A stretch of DNA of 64,000 nt, taken from NCBI GenBank assembly GCA_040902195.1, contig JBBDXS010000019.1, forward strand, positions 496,001 through 560,000. Direction: 5' to 3'. Below the pieces are notes generated by a model that had not been told where the DNA came from, searched no databases, and saw nothing but the letters and a program-made list of their open reading frames with translations. This document shows, one piece after another, positions 15,325 to 23,174 of this stretch; position 1 is the first letter of the stretch; every line of letters starts with the position of its first letter. The DNA comes from JBBDXS01 sp040902195 (GTDB lineage Bacteria > Chloroflexota > Dehalococcoidia > DSTF01 > RBG-16-68-14). The translations under genes were made by a program, and so were the position numbers.

Positions 15325-16764
15325 GTGAGCAACGACATCGCGTTTCTCTCCGCCGGCGAGCTGCTCGACGCGTACAAGAAGCGCTCGCTTTCGCCGGTCG
15401 AGGTAACGAAGACGCTCCTGGAGCGCATCGAGCGGCTCAACCCGGCGCTGAACGCCTACCTCGCCGTCGATCACGAAGGCGCGCTGCGCGCGGCGCAAGA
15501 CGCCGAGCGCACGTGGGCGAGTGGCAGCGACGTGCCGCTGCTCTGCGGGGTGCCGGTCTCGATCAAGGACCTAATCTACACCTCATGGCTGCCGACGACG
15601 CACGGCTCGCTCGTGTTCAAGGACTACCGCACCGACTACAACTCGCCCGTCGTCGACAGGCTGCTCGCGGCGGGTGCGGTGGTACTTGGCAAAACGAACA
15701 CGCCGGAGTTTGGCCTCATCGGCGAGACGCGCAACCTGCTACGCGACGAGTGCGTCAATCCGTGGGACTTCGCGCACACGGCCGGCGGTTCGAGCGGCGG
15801 CGCGGGTGCGCAGGTAGCCGCCGGGCTGGGCCCGCTCGCGATCGGGACGGACGGCGCGGGATCGATCCGCATTCCGTCGTACTACAACGGCATCTATGGT
15901 CTGAAGCCGACGTACGGCCGCATCGCGCACGATGGCTGGAAGGGCGCGCCCTACGTCTCCCACCAGGGGCCGATGACGCGCACCGTCCGCGACGCTGCGC
16001 TGATCATGCAGGCGACCTCCGGGCCGGACGATCGCGACGACCTCTGCCTGCGCGAGACGCCGCCGGACTTCCTGGCCGCGCTCGATGCGCAGCGCGACTG
16101 GAAGGGGACGAAGGTCGGCTACAGTCTCGACTACGGCTACATCGAAGTCGACCCCGAGATCCGGCAGGCCGTCATGGACGCGGCGGAGCTGCTGCGCGGC
16201 TTCGGCTGCGAGCTGATCGAGACGGAGCCGCCGCGGCGCGAAGCGGCGCCCGGCGCCGGCGACTTCCTCGTAGCGGAAGAGGTGGCGTACGGCGAGTCGA
16301 TCCTGCCGGGATTCATGGAGCATCTCGAAGAGCTCACGGACTACGGCCGCGCCGCGATCGAGGTAGGCTTGGCCACTCCGGCGTGGCAGTACGTGCAGGG
16401 CGTGCGCCGTCGCGAGCACTGGGCCGCTGCAACGCGTCGCTGGTTCGAGCCGTTCGACTTCTTCCTATCGCCCGTTATGGGGGTAACGGCGCCGCGCTGC
16501 GACAAGCCGCTCGGGCTGGGTGCCCCGGGGAAAGTGTGGCCGGGATCGTTCTTGCCGATCTTCAACGCGGCGGGCAACCCCGCTGCGTCGGTCCCGTTCG
16601 GGTTCCACAGCAACGGGCTCCCGCTCGCGATCCAGATCGCCGGGCGCGGCACAAACGACGCGGGCGTGCTCGAGCTCTCGGCGGCGGTCGAGTCGGCGCG
16701 CCCATGGAAGCAGCACTGGCCGCCTATCGCCGAGCGCGAGCCGGCATCCATAGCCAGAGAATAG
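15325..16764 (+). CDS. Amidase signature family hydrolase
   Basis: A 479-residue amidase. The Ser-cisSer-Lys triad is present: Lys in VSIKDL (about 80) and the two Ser residues in TAGGSSGGAGAQVAAGLGPL and GTDGAGSIRIPS. Members hydrolyse aryl or alkyl amides, or act as GatA. The absence of gatB/gatC neighbours and the free genomic context argue for a catabolic amidase. The GTG at 15325 has AGGAGG seven bases upstream; an ATG at 15268 lacks one. It is followed after 10 bp by a universal stress protein gene. Confidence 0.88.
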   Translation: MSNDIAFLSAGELLDAYKKRSLSPVEVTKTLLERIERLNPALNAYLAVDHEGALRAAQDAERTWASGSDVPLLCGVPVSIKDLIYTSWLPTTHGSLVFKDYRTDYNSPVVDRLLAAGAVVLGKTNTPEFGLIGETRNLLRDECVNPWDFAHTAGGSSGGAGAQVAAGLGPLAIGTDGAGSIRIPSYYNGIYGLKPTYGRIAHDGWKGAPYVSHQGPMTRTVRDAALIMQATSGPDDRDDLCLRETPPDFLAALDAQRDWKGTKVGYSLDYGYIEVDPEIRQAVMDAAELLRGFGCELIETEPPRREAAPGAGDFLVAEEVAYGESILPGFMEHLEELTDYGRAAIEVGLATPAWQYVQGVRRREHWAAATRRWFEPFDFFLSPVMGVTAPRCDKPLGLGAPGKVWPGSFLPIFNAAGNPAASVPFGFHSNGLPLAIQIAGRGTNDAGVLELSAAVESARPWKQHWPPIAEREPASIARE

Positions 16765-16774
16765 AGGAGAGAAC

Positions 16775-17677
16775 ATGGCCGAACCCACCATTGTTGTTGC
16801 GCTGGACACATCCGAGCTCTCGGAGGGGACGATCCCTTATGCGATGACGCTCGCGAAAGCGACGGGATCGCGTCTGTCGTTCGTCACCGTCTGGGAGGGC
16901 GCGGAGCGCGCCTTGATCGAGAGCCTGCCTGACGTCGCGGACGATCTCTTCAAGCGCGGCGAGAACTACTACGAGGAGTACTTGAAGGGCATCGCGAAGC
17001 GTGTGCGCGAGCAGGGCGTGAACACGGAAGCCGAAGTGCGCGCCGGCGACGCGTCGGAGGAGATCGTGCGTGTCGCGCAGGACCGGGGCGCGCGCATGGT
17101 CGCGCTGGCATCGCACGGGCGGTCAGGCATCTCGCGCTGGATGGCGGGCAGCGTCGCGGGCGAGCTGATCCGGGAATCGCCGGTGCCGACGCTCATCGTG
17201 GGGCCACATGCGCTCGAGCAGGGTCCCGGCGCAGGAGCGATCCGGCGCATCCTGGCACCGCTGGACGGCTCGGACACAGCCGAGACAGCGCTGCCGCTTG
17301 CGGCGGAGCTGGCCGTCGCGCTCAAGGCCGAGGTCTACCTCGCGCAGTCGCTCCGCTGGGTGACGCAGGCGTTCATCTACGGCGTGCCCGAGGTGACGAT
17401 AGAAAGCATGGACCAGCAGATCGAGCAGGCGGCGCAAGAGTACCTGACGAAGGCGAAAGCGAAACTCCCGCAAGGCGTCACGGTGAAAACGGCGGTCGTC
17501 CGCGGCATGCCGGCAGATTCGCTCATCGATCTCGTGGCGGAGCGCGATATCGACCTCGTCGTGATGGCGACGCACGCGCGAGGCGGCTTCGCAAAGCTGG
17601 CACTGGGCAGCGTCGCGGACCGGATGATCCACGGCAAGGCTCCCGTGCTGCTGGTTCGCGGCGAAGAACCGGCGTGA
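16775..17677 (+). CDS. Tandem-domain universal stress protein
   Basis: A 300-residue protein with two UspA domains (about 1-147 and 155-298). Both carry the ATP-binding type signature: ASHGRSGISRWMAGSVAGELI and ATHARGGFAKLALGSVADRMI. Such proteins bind ATP and support survival under stress. A GTG start for the next gene overlaps this stop (GTGA), so the channel protein is translationally coupled to it. That link suggests the Usp may modulate, or respond to, ion flux through the channel. GAGGAGAG precedes the ATG. Confidence 0.9.
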   Translation: MAEPTIVVALDTSELSEGTIPYAMTLAKATGSRLSFVTVWEGAERALIESLPDVADDLFKRGENYYEEYLKGIAKRVREQGVNTEAEVRAGDASEEIVRVAQDRGARMVALASHGRSGISRWMAGSVAGELIRESPVPTLIVGPHALEQGPGAGAIRRILAPLDGSDTAETALPLAAELAVALKAEVYLAQSLRWVTQAFIYGVPEVTIESMDQQIEQAAQEYLTKAKAKLPQGVTVKTAVVRGMPADSLIDLVAERDIDLVVMATHARGGFAKLALGSVADRMIHGKAPVLLVRGEEPA

Positions 17678-18741
17678 GCGTCAGGCCGGCCCGCGGCGGC
17701 CGCCGGACGGTCCACCTGCGCATCGAACCGTCCTCGCCGTTGACGCGGCTTGCGATGGGTGGCGCTTCGTTGGTTGCGCTGCTGGCCTTTGGCGTCGTGG
17801 GGTACATCACGATCGAGGGCTGGTCGTTCCTCGACGCGCTGTACATGACCGTCACGACCGTGACAACGGTCGGCTTTCGAGAGGTAGAGCCCCTGAGCAG
17901 TGGCGGCAAGATCTTCACGATCCTTGTCGTGCTGTTTGGTGTTGGCGTTGCGCTCTACATCTTGACAACCGTTGTACAGACCGTGATCGAAGGCGAGTTC
18001 GCGCAAGCGCTGGGGGTGAGGCAGATGTCACAACGCATCGACGCGCTAAACGGGCACAGCATCCTCTGTGGATTCGGGCGCGTCGGGGAGGAGATCGCGC
18101 GAGAGCTCGAGCAGCGCGGCGTCCCGTTCGTGATCATCGAGAACCTCGAGGAGGCGGTCGGGCGCGCGCAAACAAACGAGTACTTGCTCATCGAGGGCGA
18201 CGCGACGCAGGACGCGGTGCTGGAGAAGGCAGGCATCCGGCGGGCGCGGATGCTGATGGCGGCCTCCGACTCCGACGCCGGGAACACCTACATCACGCTC
18301 ACGGCGAAAGCGCTCAACCCAAACGTCTTCGTCGTGACGCGCGTCGGGCAGCCGGAGGGCGAGGCGCGAGCGCTGCGCGCGGGGGCAGACCGCGTGATCT
18401 CACCTTATCGGCTGGCGGGACGGCGCATGGCGCTCTCGGCCCTGCAGCCGATGATGGTGGACTTCTTCGATGTGCTGGCGTCGCCGCAGGGCGAACAGCT
18501 CCTAGCGGAGCTGGTCATCTCGGAAGAGTCCAAGATCGCGGGCAAGCCTGTCGAGGAGGCAGTGCGGCACCTGCCCAAGACGACGGTGCTCGCGGTACAG
18601 CGCGCCGACGGCGACGTGCTGGTGCAGCCGCCGCCGTCTCACGTCCTGCAGGCGGGGGACCGGCTGATGCTGCTCAGCAACGAGCGCGACATGGCGCTGC
18701 TCGCCCACAGCGAGGACTGGACAACCGGCAGCCCCGCCTAA
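17674..18741 (+). CDS. Two-TM potassium channel with RCK (TrkA-N/TrkA-C) domains
   Basis: A 355-residue MthK-like channel subunit: TM1 about 29-50, pore helix and filter TTVTTVGF (about 60-70), TM2 about 80-105, then a TrkA-N domain with NAD-binding CGFGRVGEE (about 128) and a TrkA-C domain (about 260-345). The filter reads TVGF and then REV rather than TVGYGD, so selectivity or gating could differ. Coupled to the upstream Usp gene by a GTGA overlap. Its last 459 bp occur a second time at 22006-22464. The stop codon coincides with a leftover of the aconitase 3' end, showing that the two genes were once direct convergent neighbours. Confidence 0.88.
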   Translation: MSVRPARGGRRTVHLRIEPSSPLTRLAMGGASLVALLAFGVVGYITIEGWSFLDALYMTVTTVTTVGFREVEPLSSGGKIFTILVVLFGVGVALYILTTVVQTVIEGEFAQALGVRQMSQRIDALNGHSILCGFGRVGEEIARELEQRGVPFVIIENLEEAVGRAQTNEYLLIEGDATQDAVLEKAGIRRARMLMAASDSDAGNTYITLTAKALNPNVFVVTRVGQPEGEARALRAGADRVISPYRLAGRRMALSALQPMMVDFFDVLASPQGEQLLAELVISEESKIAGKPVEEAVRHLPKTTVLAVQRADGDVLVQPPPSHVLQAGDRLMLLSNERDMALLAHSEDWTTGSPA

Positions 18742-18756
18742 CTCTTCGCAAGCTGG
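18283..18756 (+). repeat. Copy A of a duplicated channel 3' end plus aconitase remnant
   Basis: This segment matches 22006-22475 with about 20 mismatches by eye, clustered at both ends; the middle stretch of about 245 bp is identical. It ends with CTAACTCTTCGCAAGCTGG, the reverse complement of the aconitase C-terminal codons (QLAKS and stop). The repeats bracket the 18757-22005 insert. Confidence 0.85.
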
Positions 18757-18850
18757 ACCCCCGAGGGCATCTGCTTCATGAGCATAAGCAATGCAGGCAG
18801 ATGGTCAGTCTCCGGCGTCCGTCTAGGCAGCGCCAGTGCGATCAAGTTCT

Positions 18851-19108
18851 TCAGCGAAGCACCCCTCGCAGCCAGGCGCGAGTCCATACGTATCCGCCTT
18901 TGCGCATCGAGTCAGCGACGGAAGGATCCTCTTCGTGGACAAGCCGTACAAGCTCGCGAAAGCAATTGGGGCAGAGCATATCGTCAGGCTGGTGGCACTT
19001 CTTGAACGCGAACGTACCTGTGACTTCATCTCTAATGCGGTCGGCCGCCTGCTGATGTACCCTAGCCCACAGCGCGCCGGATTCTGCCACGGAATGCTCG
19101 TGTTCCAT
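18851..19108 (-). CDS. Small Cys-containing hypothetical protein
   Basis: An 85-residue protein starting with MEHEHS, preceded by a good ribosome binding site (GGAAGG six bases before the ATG). It has one CPNC pair and an additional Cys 10 residues earlier (KKCHQPDDMLCPNCF), plus several His, which could bind zinc, although a full four-ligand set is not obvious. The rest is helical and charged. No family is recognised. It is the only minus-strand gene of the 18757-22005 insert and is divergent from the redox operon, so a regulatory role is possible but unproven. Confidence 0.5.
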   Translation of the reverse strand: MEHEHSVAESGALWARVHQQAADRIRDEVTGTFAFKKCHQPDDMLCPNCFRELVRLVHEEDPSVADSMRKGGYVWTRAWLRGVLR

Positions 19109-19335
19109 CGTGCGCCTTCCTCTCCTGCGACGATACTATGATATGGCAAGCCAGCCCTAAGGAGTTGGCAGAACCGCTAGGCGCTGGCCGGCCCGAGCCT
19201 GCTCTTCTCCCTGCCGAACGGCCCCTTCATGCTGTCGGATTGGCACTACTCATATGGGTGACGGCGCAACTATCCTTCTACTAGCGCTTGTGACTCGGTC
19301 GCTGCGTACCCGTTCCTGGCTCGAAGGGAGGAGGC

Positions 19336-19542
19336 ATGTACCAGGAAACTGACTGGCCCGAAGGCTTCGGTCCCCGGGGCGGCATGCGGCGACGCCGTCC
19401 GTTGATGCTGATGATGCCGTTCTTTATGTTTACTCCTATTGTGTGGTCGTTCATGATATGGCGGAAGGTGAAGCGACTCGAGCGAGAAATCGCAGGGCTG
19501 CGATTAGCGGAAGGCGTGGCTGCGCGCAGAGAGGATGGATAG
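19336..19542 (+). CDS. Small single-pass membrane protein
   Basis: A 68-residue protein: an acidic start, an Arg cluster (GMRRRRP), one hydrophobic helix rich in Met and Phe (about 23-42), then a basic/acidic coiled-coil-like tail (KVKRLEREIAGLRLAEG). GGGAGGAGG lies just before the ATG. It is the first gene of the redox operon and could tether soluble partners to the membrane. No homologous family is recognised. Confidence 0.6.
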   Translation: MYQETDWPEGFGPRGGMRRRRPLMLMMPFFMFTPIVWSFMIWRKVKRLEREIAGLRLAEGVAARREDG

Positions 19543-19548
19543 CGGAGC

Positions 19549-19668
19549 ATGGCGAACATCGTCGGCAAAAGGTACCTGTGCAAACACTGCGGCTCCGAGT
19601 TCATCGTCACGAAGGGTGGCGATGGAACGCTCCATTGCTGCGGGCAACCAATGAGCTTGAAGCAATAG
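19549..19668 (+). CDS. Desulforedoxin-like Fe(Cys)4 protein
   Basis: A 39-residue protein encoded 6 bp after the membrane protein gene. The pattern YLCKHCGSEF ... GTLHCCGQPM has CxxC and an adjacent CC pair, the four ligands of the desulforedoxin centre, which also forms the N-terminal domain of desulfoferrodoxin. It is free-standing, with no superoxide reductase (neelaredoxin) domain. Desulforedoxin is a small electron carrier linked to superoxide reduction. Here it probably passes electrons from the downstream ferredoxin-flavin reductase to an oxidative-stress partner; that link is inferred from the operon. Confidence 0.82.
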   Translation: MANIVGKRYLCKHCGSEFIVTKGGDGTLHCCGQPMSLKQ

Positions 19669-19690
19669 CGTCTGATTGAACGGAGGCGAC

Positions 19691-20044
19691 ATGGAACCCA
19701 ACTATCCGCAGTACCATTCCCATCTCCTCGACCTTGTTCGCCAACTTGGCCAGGCGGTGCCGGGACCTATGCGCGGATTCGCGCGGATGCACCAAGAGGC
19801 TGTCGCGGACGGGGTTCTAACCGGCAGCGTCAAGGAGCTTATTGCGCTCGCAATTTCAATTGCCGTGCATTGTGACGGGTGTATCGCCTATCACGTGCAT
19901 GATGCGCTCAAGGCTGGCGCATCGCAGCAGGAGATCGCTGAGACCATCGGTGTTGCCGTCATGATGGGCGGTGGACCTGCCGTCGTCTATGGCGCGCAAG
20001 CGCTGGAAGCGGTCGAGCAATTCAAGGCTGACTTGTCGACATGA
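19691..20044 (+). CDS. Carboxymuconolactone decarboxylase / AhpD-like protein
   Basis: A 117-residue protein of the CMD/AhpD fold with the redox motif HCDGCIAYHVHDALKAGAS (CxxC and downstream His), the arrangement used by AhpD alkylhydroperoxidases. Other parts (ELIALAISIAV, EIAETIGVAVMMGGGPAVVYG) match the family closely. AhpD-type enzymes accept electrons through lipoyl or thiol partners and reduce peroxides or peroxiredoxins. GGAGG lies five bases before the ATG. It sits between a desulforedoxin and an OsmC protein, which strengthens a peroxide-handling role. Confidence 0.88.
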   Translation: MEPNYPQYHSHLLDLVRQLGQAVPGPMRGFARMHQEAVADGVLTGSVKELIALAISIAVHCDGCIAYHVHDALKAGASQQEIAETIGVAVMMGGGPAVVYGAQALEAVEQFKADLST

Positions 20045-20081
20045 GGACTGCATTGGTCCGGGTAGAGTGGAGGTTCGGGGC

Positions 20082-20531
20082 GTGACACAGGCCACCATGC
20101 GGTACGAAGTGCATGCTCAAAATACCGGGGCCGGCGTCTCCGAGGCGTCCTGCAAAGAGACCCGGATCACCTTCGACAGCGGGCCAGCGTTGAGTCCGCA
20201 ACTGGCCGGGCCCGCCGAGTTACTGGCAGCGGCATTCGCTGCCTGTGTGCTCAAGAACGTGTCCCGGTTCGCCGAGATACTCCCGTTTCGTTACGAGCAC
20301 GCCAGCATCGATGTGGCAGCAGAACGGGAAGATGCTCCTCCCCGCATTGCACGCGTGCGATACGTGCTTCGCCTTGTCACCGAAGAGCCACCGCACCGGC
20401 TTGAGAACTTGGGCAAGAATATTGAGAAGTTCGGCACGATTTACAATACGCTCGCTGCCGTTTGTGACGTCTCTGGCGAGATCGTCGCAGAGCCACCGTC
20501 CGGGGCGCCGCATAAACCTCCCCAACCATAA
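20082..20531 (+). CDS. OsmC-family hydroperoxide reductase-like protein
   Basis: A 149-residue OsmC/YhfA-like protein. GPAELLAAAFAACVLKNVSRFA contains the conserved resolving-type Cys on the central helix; an additional Cys is at SCKETRI, near the place of the first catalytic Cys but offset, so catalysis is not certain. The beta-alpha pattern after it (RIARVRYVLRLVTEE, NIEKFGTIYNTLAAVCDV) is typical. The GTG at 20082 is supported by GGAGG eight bases upstream; ATG 20097 is an alternative. OsmC proteins reduce organic hydroperoxides using dihydrolipoyl or thiol donors. Confidence 0.82.
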   Translation: MTQATMRYEVHAQNTGAGVSEASCKETRITFDSGPALSPQLAGPAELLAAAFAACVLKNVSRFAEILPFRYEHASIDVAAEREDAPPRIARVRYVLRLVTEEPPHRLENLGKNIEKFGTIYNTLAAVCDVSGEIVAEPPSGAPHKPPQP

Positions 20532-20543
20532 AGGAGATAACTA

Positions 20544-20813
20544 GTGCCTCGTCTGTTCATCCGTCACAACGTGTCCAACTATGACGCTTGGCGCAGGGTC
20601 TACGCCGACTTCGAGCCGACCCGCCGCCACATGGCCGTTATCGGCGACGCCATCTACCGCAGCGTTGTGGACCCAAGCGATGTCACCGTCACCCACGACT
20701 TCGAGACAGTCGCAGGCGCGAAGGCCTTCGTGGAAAGCGCCGCGCTCCGCGAAGCCATGGGCAACGCAGGTGTTGTCGGTGAGCCACAATTCTGGATCAC
20801 GGTTCCCGCTTAG
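20544..20813 (+). CDS. Small dimeric alpha/beta-barrel-like protein
   Basis: An 89-residue protein starting at GTG with AAGGAGAT upstream. The pattern LFIRHNVSNYDAWRRVYADFEPTRR, then a beta hairpin with VTVTHDFETVAGAKAFV and a final EPQFWITVPA, resembles the ferredoxin-like dimeric barrels of antibiotic-biosynthesis monooxygenase and DUF1330/NIPSNAP-like proteins. No catalytic residues can be assigned. Its place between OsmC and an NAD(P)H-type reductase suggests it binds a small substrate or haem-like ligand, but that is speculation. Confidence 0.6.
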   Translation: MPRLFIRHNVSNYDAWRRVYADFEPTRRHMAVIGDAIYRSVVDPSDVTVTHDFETVAGAKAFVESAALREAMGNAGVVGEPQFWITVPA

Positions 20814-20853
20814 CCAGGAGCGAGGCCATTCGCTCAAAGAGGAGTTCGCGACA

Positions 20854-21939
20854 ATGCCCGACCCTAAGTACACGAAGCCCTGGCATGGAGTCCTGCGGGA
20901 AGCGATTGAATGGCACCCCACGGTTGACGTGAACGCCTGCATTGGCTGTGGCACCTGTGTCACAGGGTGTAGCCGGATGGTGTATCGGTATGACTTCGAC
21001 AACCGTAAGCCGGTCGTGGCCGATCCGCTGAACTGCATGGTCGGCTGTACCACGTGTGCCAATACCTGCCCGACGCACGCCATTAGCTTTCCGTCGCTGG
21101 ACACGGTCTTTCAGTTGGAAGCTCGGCCGGAGGTGAGGCACGCCATCGAGGATGATCTGGTGGCTAGGCGGGACGACCTAGCTTGGCAGGATGCCGTTCC
21201 TCATGCCGATCGGATCATCAATCTGAAGGTTGCCGCGATGACGCAGCCGGGCCCGCACACCCTGCTCTTAACGCTTCGCCCGGTGTCACCAGCCGATGCC
21301 CTGTGCCAGTTCATGGCCGGTCAGTATCTGGAGCTGCTTCCTCCCCAAAGCGGCTGGCTCTCGCGGGCCTACTCGATTGGCAATGCCCCTCGCGACGACG
21401 GCTCGGTCGAACTACAGGTGCGACGCGTCGCTGGCGGACGCATGACGGAATGGCTCTTCGATGGCGTACGCGTGGGTGATGTCATCCATGCGCGGGGCCC
21501 ACAAGGGCACTTCACGTTTCGTTCGGAGCCCGGGACGCCGCTGGCCTTCATCGCCGGCGGAACCGGGTTCGCGCCCGTGAAGGCGATGATTGAGCAACGG
21601 CTGAGGCTCGATCCTCAGCGTAACATCGTCCTCTTTTGGGGCGTCGCTTCGGCAGAGGATCTATATGAGTTGGACGAGATTGGCGGTTGGGCTGCGCAGG
21701 ATGCCACCTTTCGCTGCACTCTCGCCATCGAGCGCGGCGCTCTGCCCTCAGTCCTGCCAGCGGGAACCAGAGCTGACGTTGGCAGGCTGTCCGACGTAAT
21801 CCATTCCTCGGGCGAGCCTCTCGCTGGATGTGACGTCTACATCGCTGGCCCGCCAGTCATGATGCCGGACGTTCTTGATGCCGTGACCACGCTCGGCGTC
21901 GAGCGCGATCGCGTGGTGATCGATTCATTTGGCGTCTAG
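20854..21939 (+). CDS. Fused 2[4Fe-4S] ferredoxin / FAD-NAD(P) oxidoreductase
   Basis: A 361-residue electron-transfer protein. Residues about 25-80 hold two ferredoxin clusters (CIGCGTCVTGC and CMVGCTTCANTCP); residues about 120-360 are a ferredoxin-NADP reductase-like unit with FAD-binding RAYSIGN and the nucleotide loop IAGGTGFAPVKAM. It is like the reductases of phenol hydroxylases and methane monooxygenase, but with bacterial [4Fe-4S] clusters in place of a plant-type [2Fe-2S] domain. It could move electrons from NAD(P)H to desulforedoxin, AhpD and OsmC partners upstream. The ATG at 20854 has GAGGAG nine bases upstream. Last gene of the operon. Confidence 0.87.
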   Translation: MPDPKYTKPWHGVLREAIEWHPTVDVNACIGCGTCVTGCSRMVYRYDFDNRKPVVADPLNCMVGCTTCANTCPTHAISFPSLDTVFQLEARPEVRHAIEDDLVARRDDLAWQDAVPHADRIINLKVAAMTQPGPHTLLLTLRPVSPADALCQFMAGQYLELLPPQSGWLSRAYSIGNAPRDDGSVELQVRRVAGGRMTEWLFDGVRVGDVIHARGPQGHFTFRSEPGTPLAFIAGGTGFAPVKAMIEQRLRLDPQRNIVLFWGVASAEDLYELDEIGGWAAQDATFRCTLAIERGALPSVLPAGTRADVGRLSDVIHSSGEPLAGCDVYIAGPPVMMPDVLDAVTTLGVERDRVVIDSFGV

Positions 21940-22005
21940 CTGTCGAGCCGCCCCGACTGGCGGCAGGGTTGCAAGTCTGTCCGCCCGATCAACCCCCCAG
22001 ATGGC

Positions 22006-22464
22006 AACACCTACATCACGCTCACGGCGAAGGCGCTCAACCCAAACGTCTTCGTCGTGACGCGCGTGGGCCAGCCGGAGGGCGAGGCGCGAGCGCTGCG
22101 CGCGGGGGCAGACCGCGTGATCTCGCCCTACAGGCTGGCGGGACGGCGCATGGCGCTCTCGGCCCTGCAGCCGATGATGGTGGACTTCTTCGATGTGCTG
22201 GCGTCGCCGCAGGGCGAACAGCTCCTAGCGGAGCTGGTCATCTCGGAAGAGTCCAAGATCGCGGGCAAGCCTGTCGAGGAGGCAGTGCGGCACCTGCCCA
22301 AGACGACGGTGCTCGCGGTACAGCGCGCCGACGGCGACGTGCTGGTGCAGCCGCCGCCGTCTCACGTCCTGCAGGCGGGCGACCGCATGATGCTGCTCAG
22401 CAACGAGCGCGACATGGACCTGCTGGGACACAGTGAGGACTGGACGGCCGGCAGCCCGGCCTAG
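22006..22464 (+). pseudogene. Duplicated 3' fragment of the potassium channel gene (copy B)
   Basis: Frame and protein sequence from NTYITLTAKALNP to the stop are almost the same as residues 204-355 of the channel at 17674-18741, but no start codon, ribosome binding site, pore or NAD loop is present. It covers the end of TrkA-N and all of TrkA-C. Changes at the C-terminus (MDLLGHSEDWTAGSPA) point to a diverged allele rather than a fresh copy. The frame is intact, so it may be recent, and a weakly initiated free TrkA-C fragment cannot be ruled out. Confidence 0.85.
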
Positions 22465-22475
22465 CTCTTCGCGAG
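22461..22475 (-). repeat. Aconitase 3'-end remnant
   Basis: CTAGCTCTTCGCGAG is the reverse complement of the last codons of the aconitase gene (LAKS, stop). It follows the copy B channel stop exactly as in the presumed ancestral arrangement. Copies of this 15-mer, CTARCTCTTCGCRAG, start at 18738, 22461, 23175 and 24283. Confidence 0.75.
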
Positions 22476-22483
22476 GTCTGCTG

Positions 22484-22489
22484 TATAGT
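22484..22489 (+). promoter_or_regulatory. -10 box for the DinB gene, leaderless
   Basis: TATAGT ends 6 nt before the ATG at 22496. There is no room for a Shine-Dalgarno leader. Confidence 0.5.
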
Positions 22490-22495
22490 GACCGA

Positions 22496-23008
22496 ATGAG
22501 CAGGTCGTTGCTCGACGATGCGTTTGCCCACCATGTTTGGGCGACACTGCGGCTGATCGATGCGTGCCTCGCGCTCAGTCCTGCACAGTTGGAAGCCGCA
22601 GTCCCTGCGACCGACCGCTCGATTCTCGCGACGATGCGCCACATCATTGGGAGCGACTCCTTCGACCTCTTCGTCGCGAGTGGTGAGCGTGGCTCCTTGA
22701 TCAGGGCGGACCGGATGGGGCTGGCGGAGCTCAGGGCTGCGATGGAGGACATCGGCACTGGATGGTCAAGACTTCTCGATGAGAGCATCGATGTGGACGC
22801 CGTGGTTCGTGAAGTCGACCCCGACGACGGGTACCAGAAGCACGCTCCGATGGGCATCCGTCTGGCGCAGGCGCTGCACCACGGGACCGACCATCGGAGC
22901 CAGATCTGCACCGCGCTCACGACGCTCGGTGTGAAACCGCCCGCTCTTGACGTGTTTAGCTTCGGCCTGCAGGATGGCCGCGTCGTCGAGGTGCCAGCGC
23001 CAACCTGA
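22496..23008 (+). CDS. DinB-family four-helix-bundle protein
   Basis: A 170-residue DinB/DUF664-like protein. The first His of the metal site lies in FAHHVWATLRLID, another in MRHIIGSDS and the last in ALHHGTDHRSQICTAL, matching the His triad that binds a divalent metal. The fold is found in metal-dependent thiol transferases (bacillithiol or mycothiol S-transferases). No operon partner is nearby. It is the only gene of the second insert (22476-23173), bordered left by the channel fragment and right by an aconitase fragment. The ATG at 22496 is preferred over an upstream in-frame codon because the -10 box lies in between. Confidence 0.8.
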   Translation: MSRSLLDDAFAHHVWATLRLIDACLALSPAQLEAAVPATDRSILATMRHIIGSDSFDLFVASGERGSLIRADRMGLAELRAAMEDIGTGWSRLLDESIDVDAVVREVDPDDGYQKHAPMGIRLAQALHHGTDHRSQICTALTTLGVKPPALDVFSFGLQDGRVVEVPAPT

Positions 23009-23110
23009 TCACGTCGCCACTCGTTAACTCATGCGTGGACGCGCTGAGGTTCTCGCCGGCGGGCCATCGCGCGAATCCGGCTCGTATGCTGCAGCCTCCG
23101 CGCTGCTTAC

Positions 23111-23132
23111 GCTGCGCCGCCAGCGGCGCAGC
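23111..23132. repeat. Perfect 10-bp hairpin
   Basis: GCTGCGCCGC and GCGGCGCAGC are separated by CA, in the otherwise featureless stretch 23009-23173. There is no U-tract. It could act as a barrier to read-through into the aconitase fragment. Confidence 0.5.
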
Positions 23133-23174
23133 GCTCTACGCCCGCCGCCGCAGCTGATTTCTGAAAGCTTGTCC

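Noticed and set aside
18757..22005. Insertion sequence or transposon
   Set aside because: No transposase, integrase or terminal inverted repeats; the borders are gene-end duplications.
22057..22464. Free-standing TrkA-C protein translated from a GTG in copy B
   Set aside because: No ribosome binding site or promoter precedes it and the sequence is a near copy of the channel 3' end; called a pseudogene, although the frame is open.
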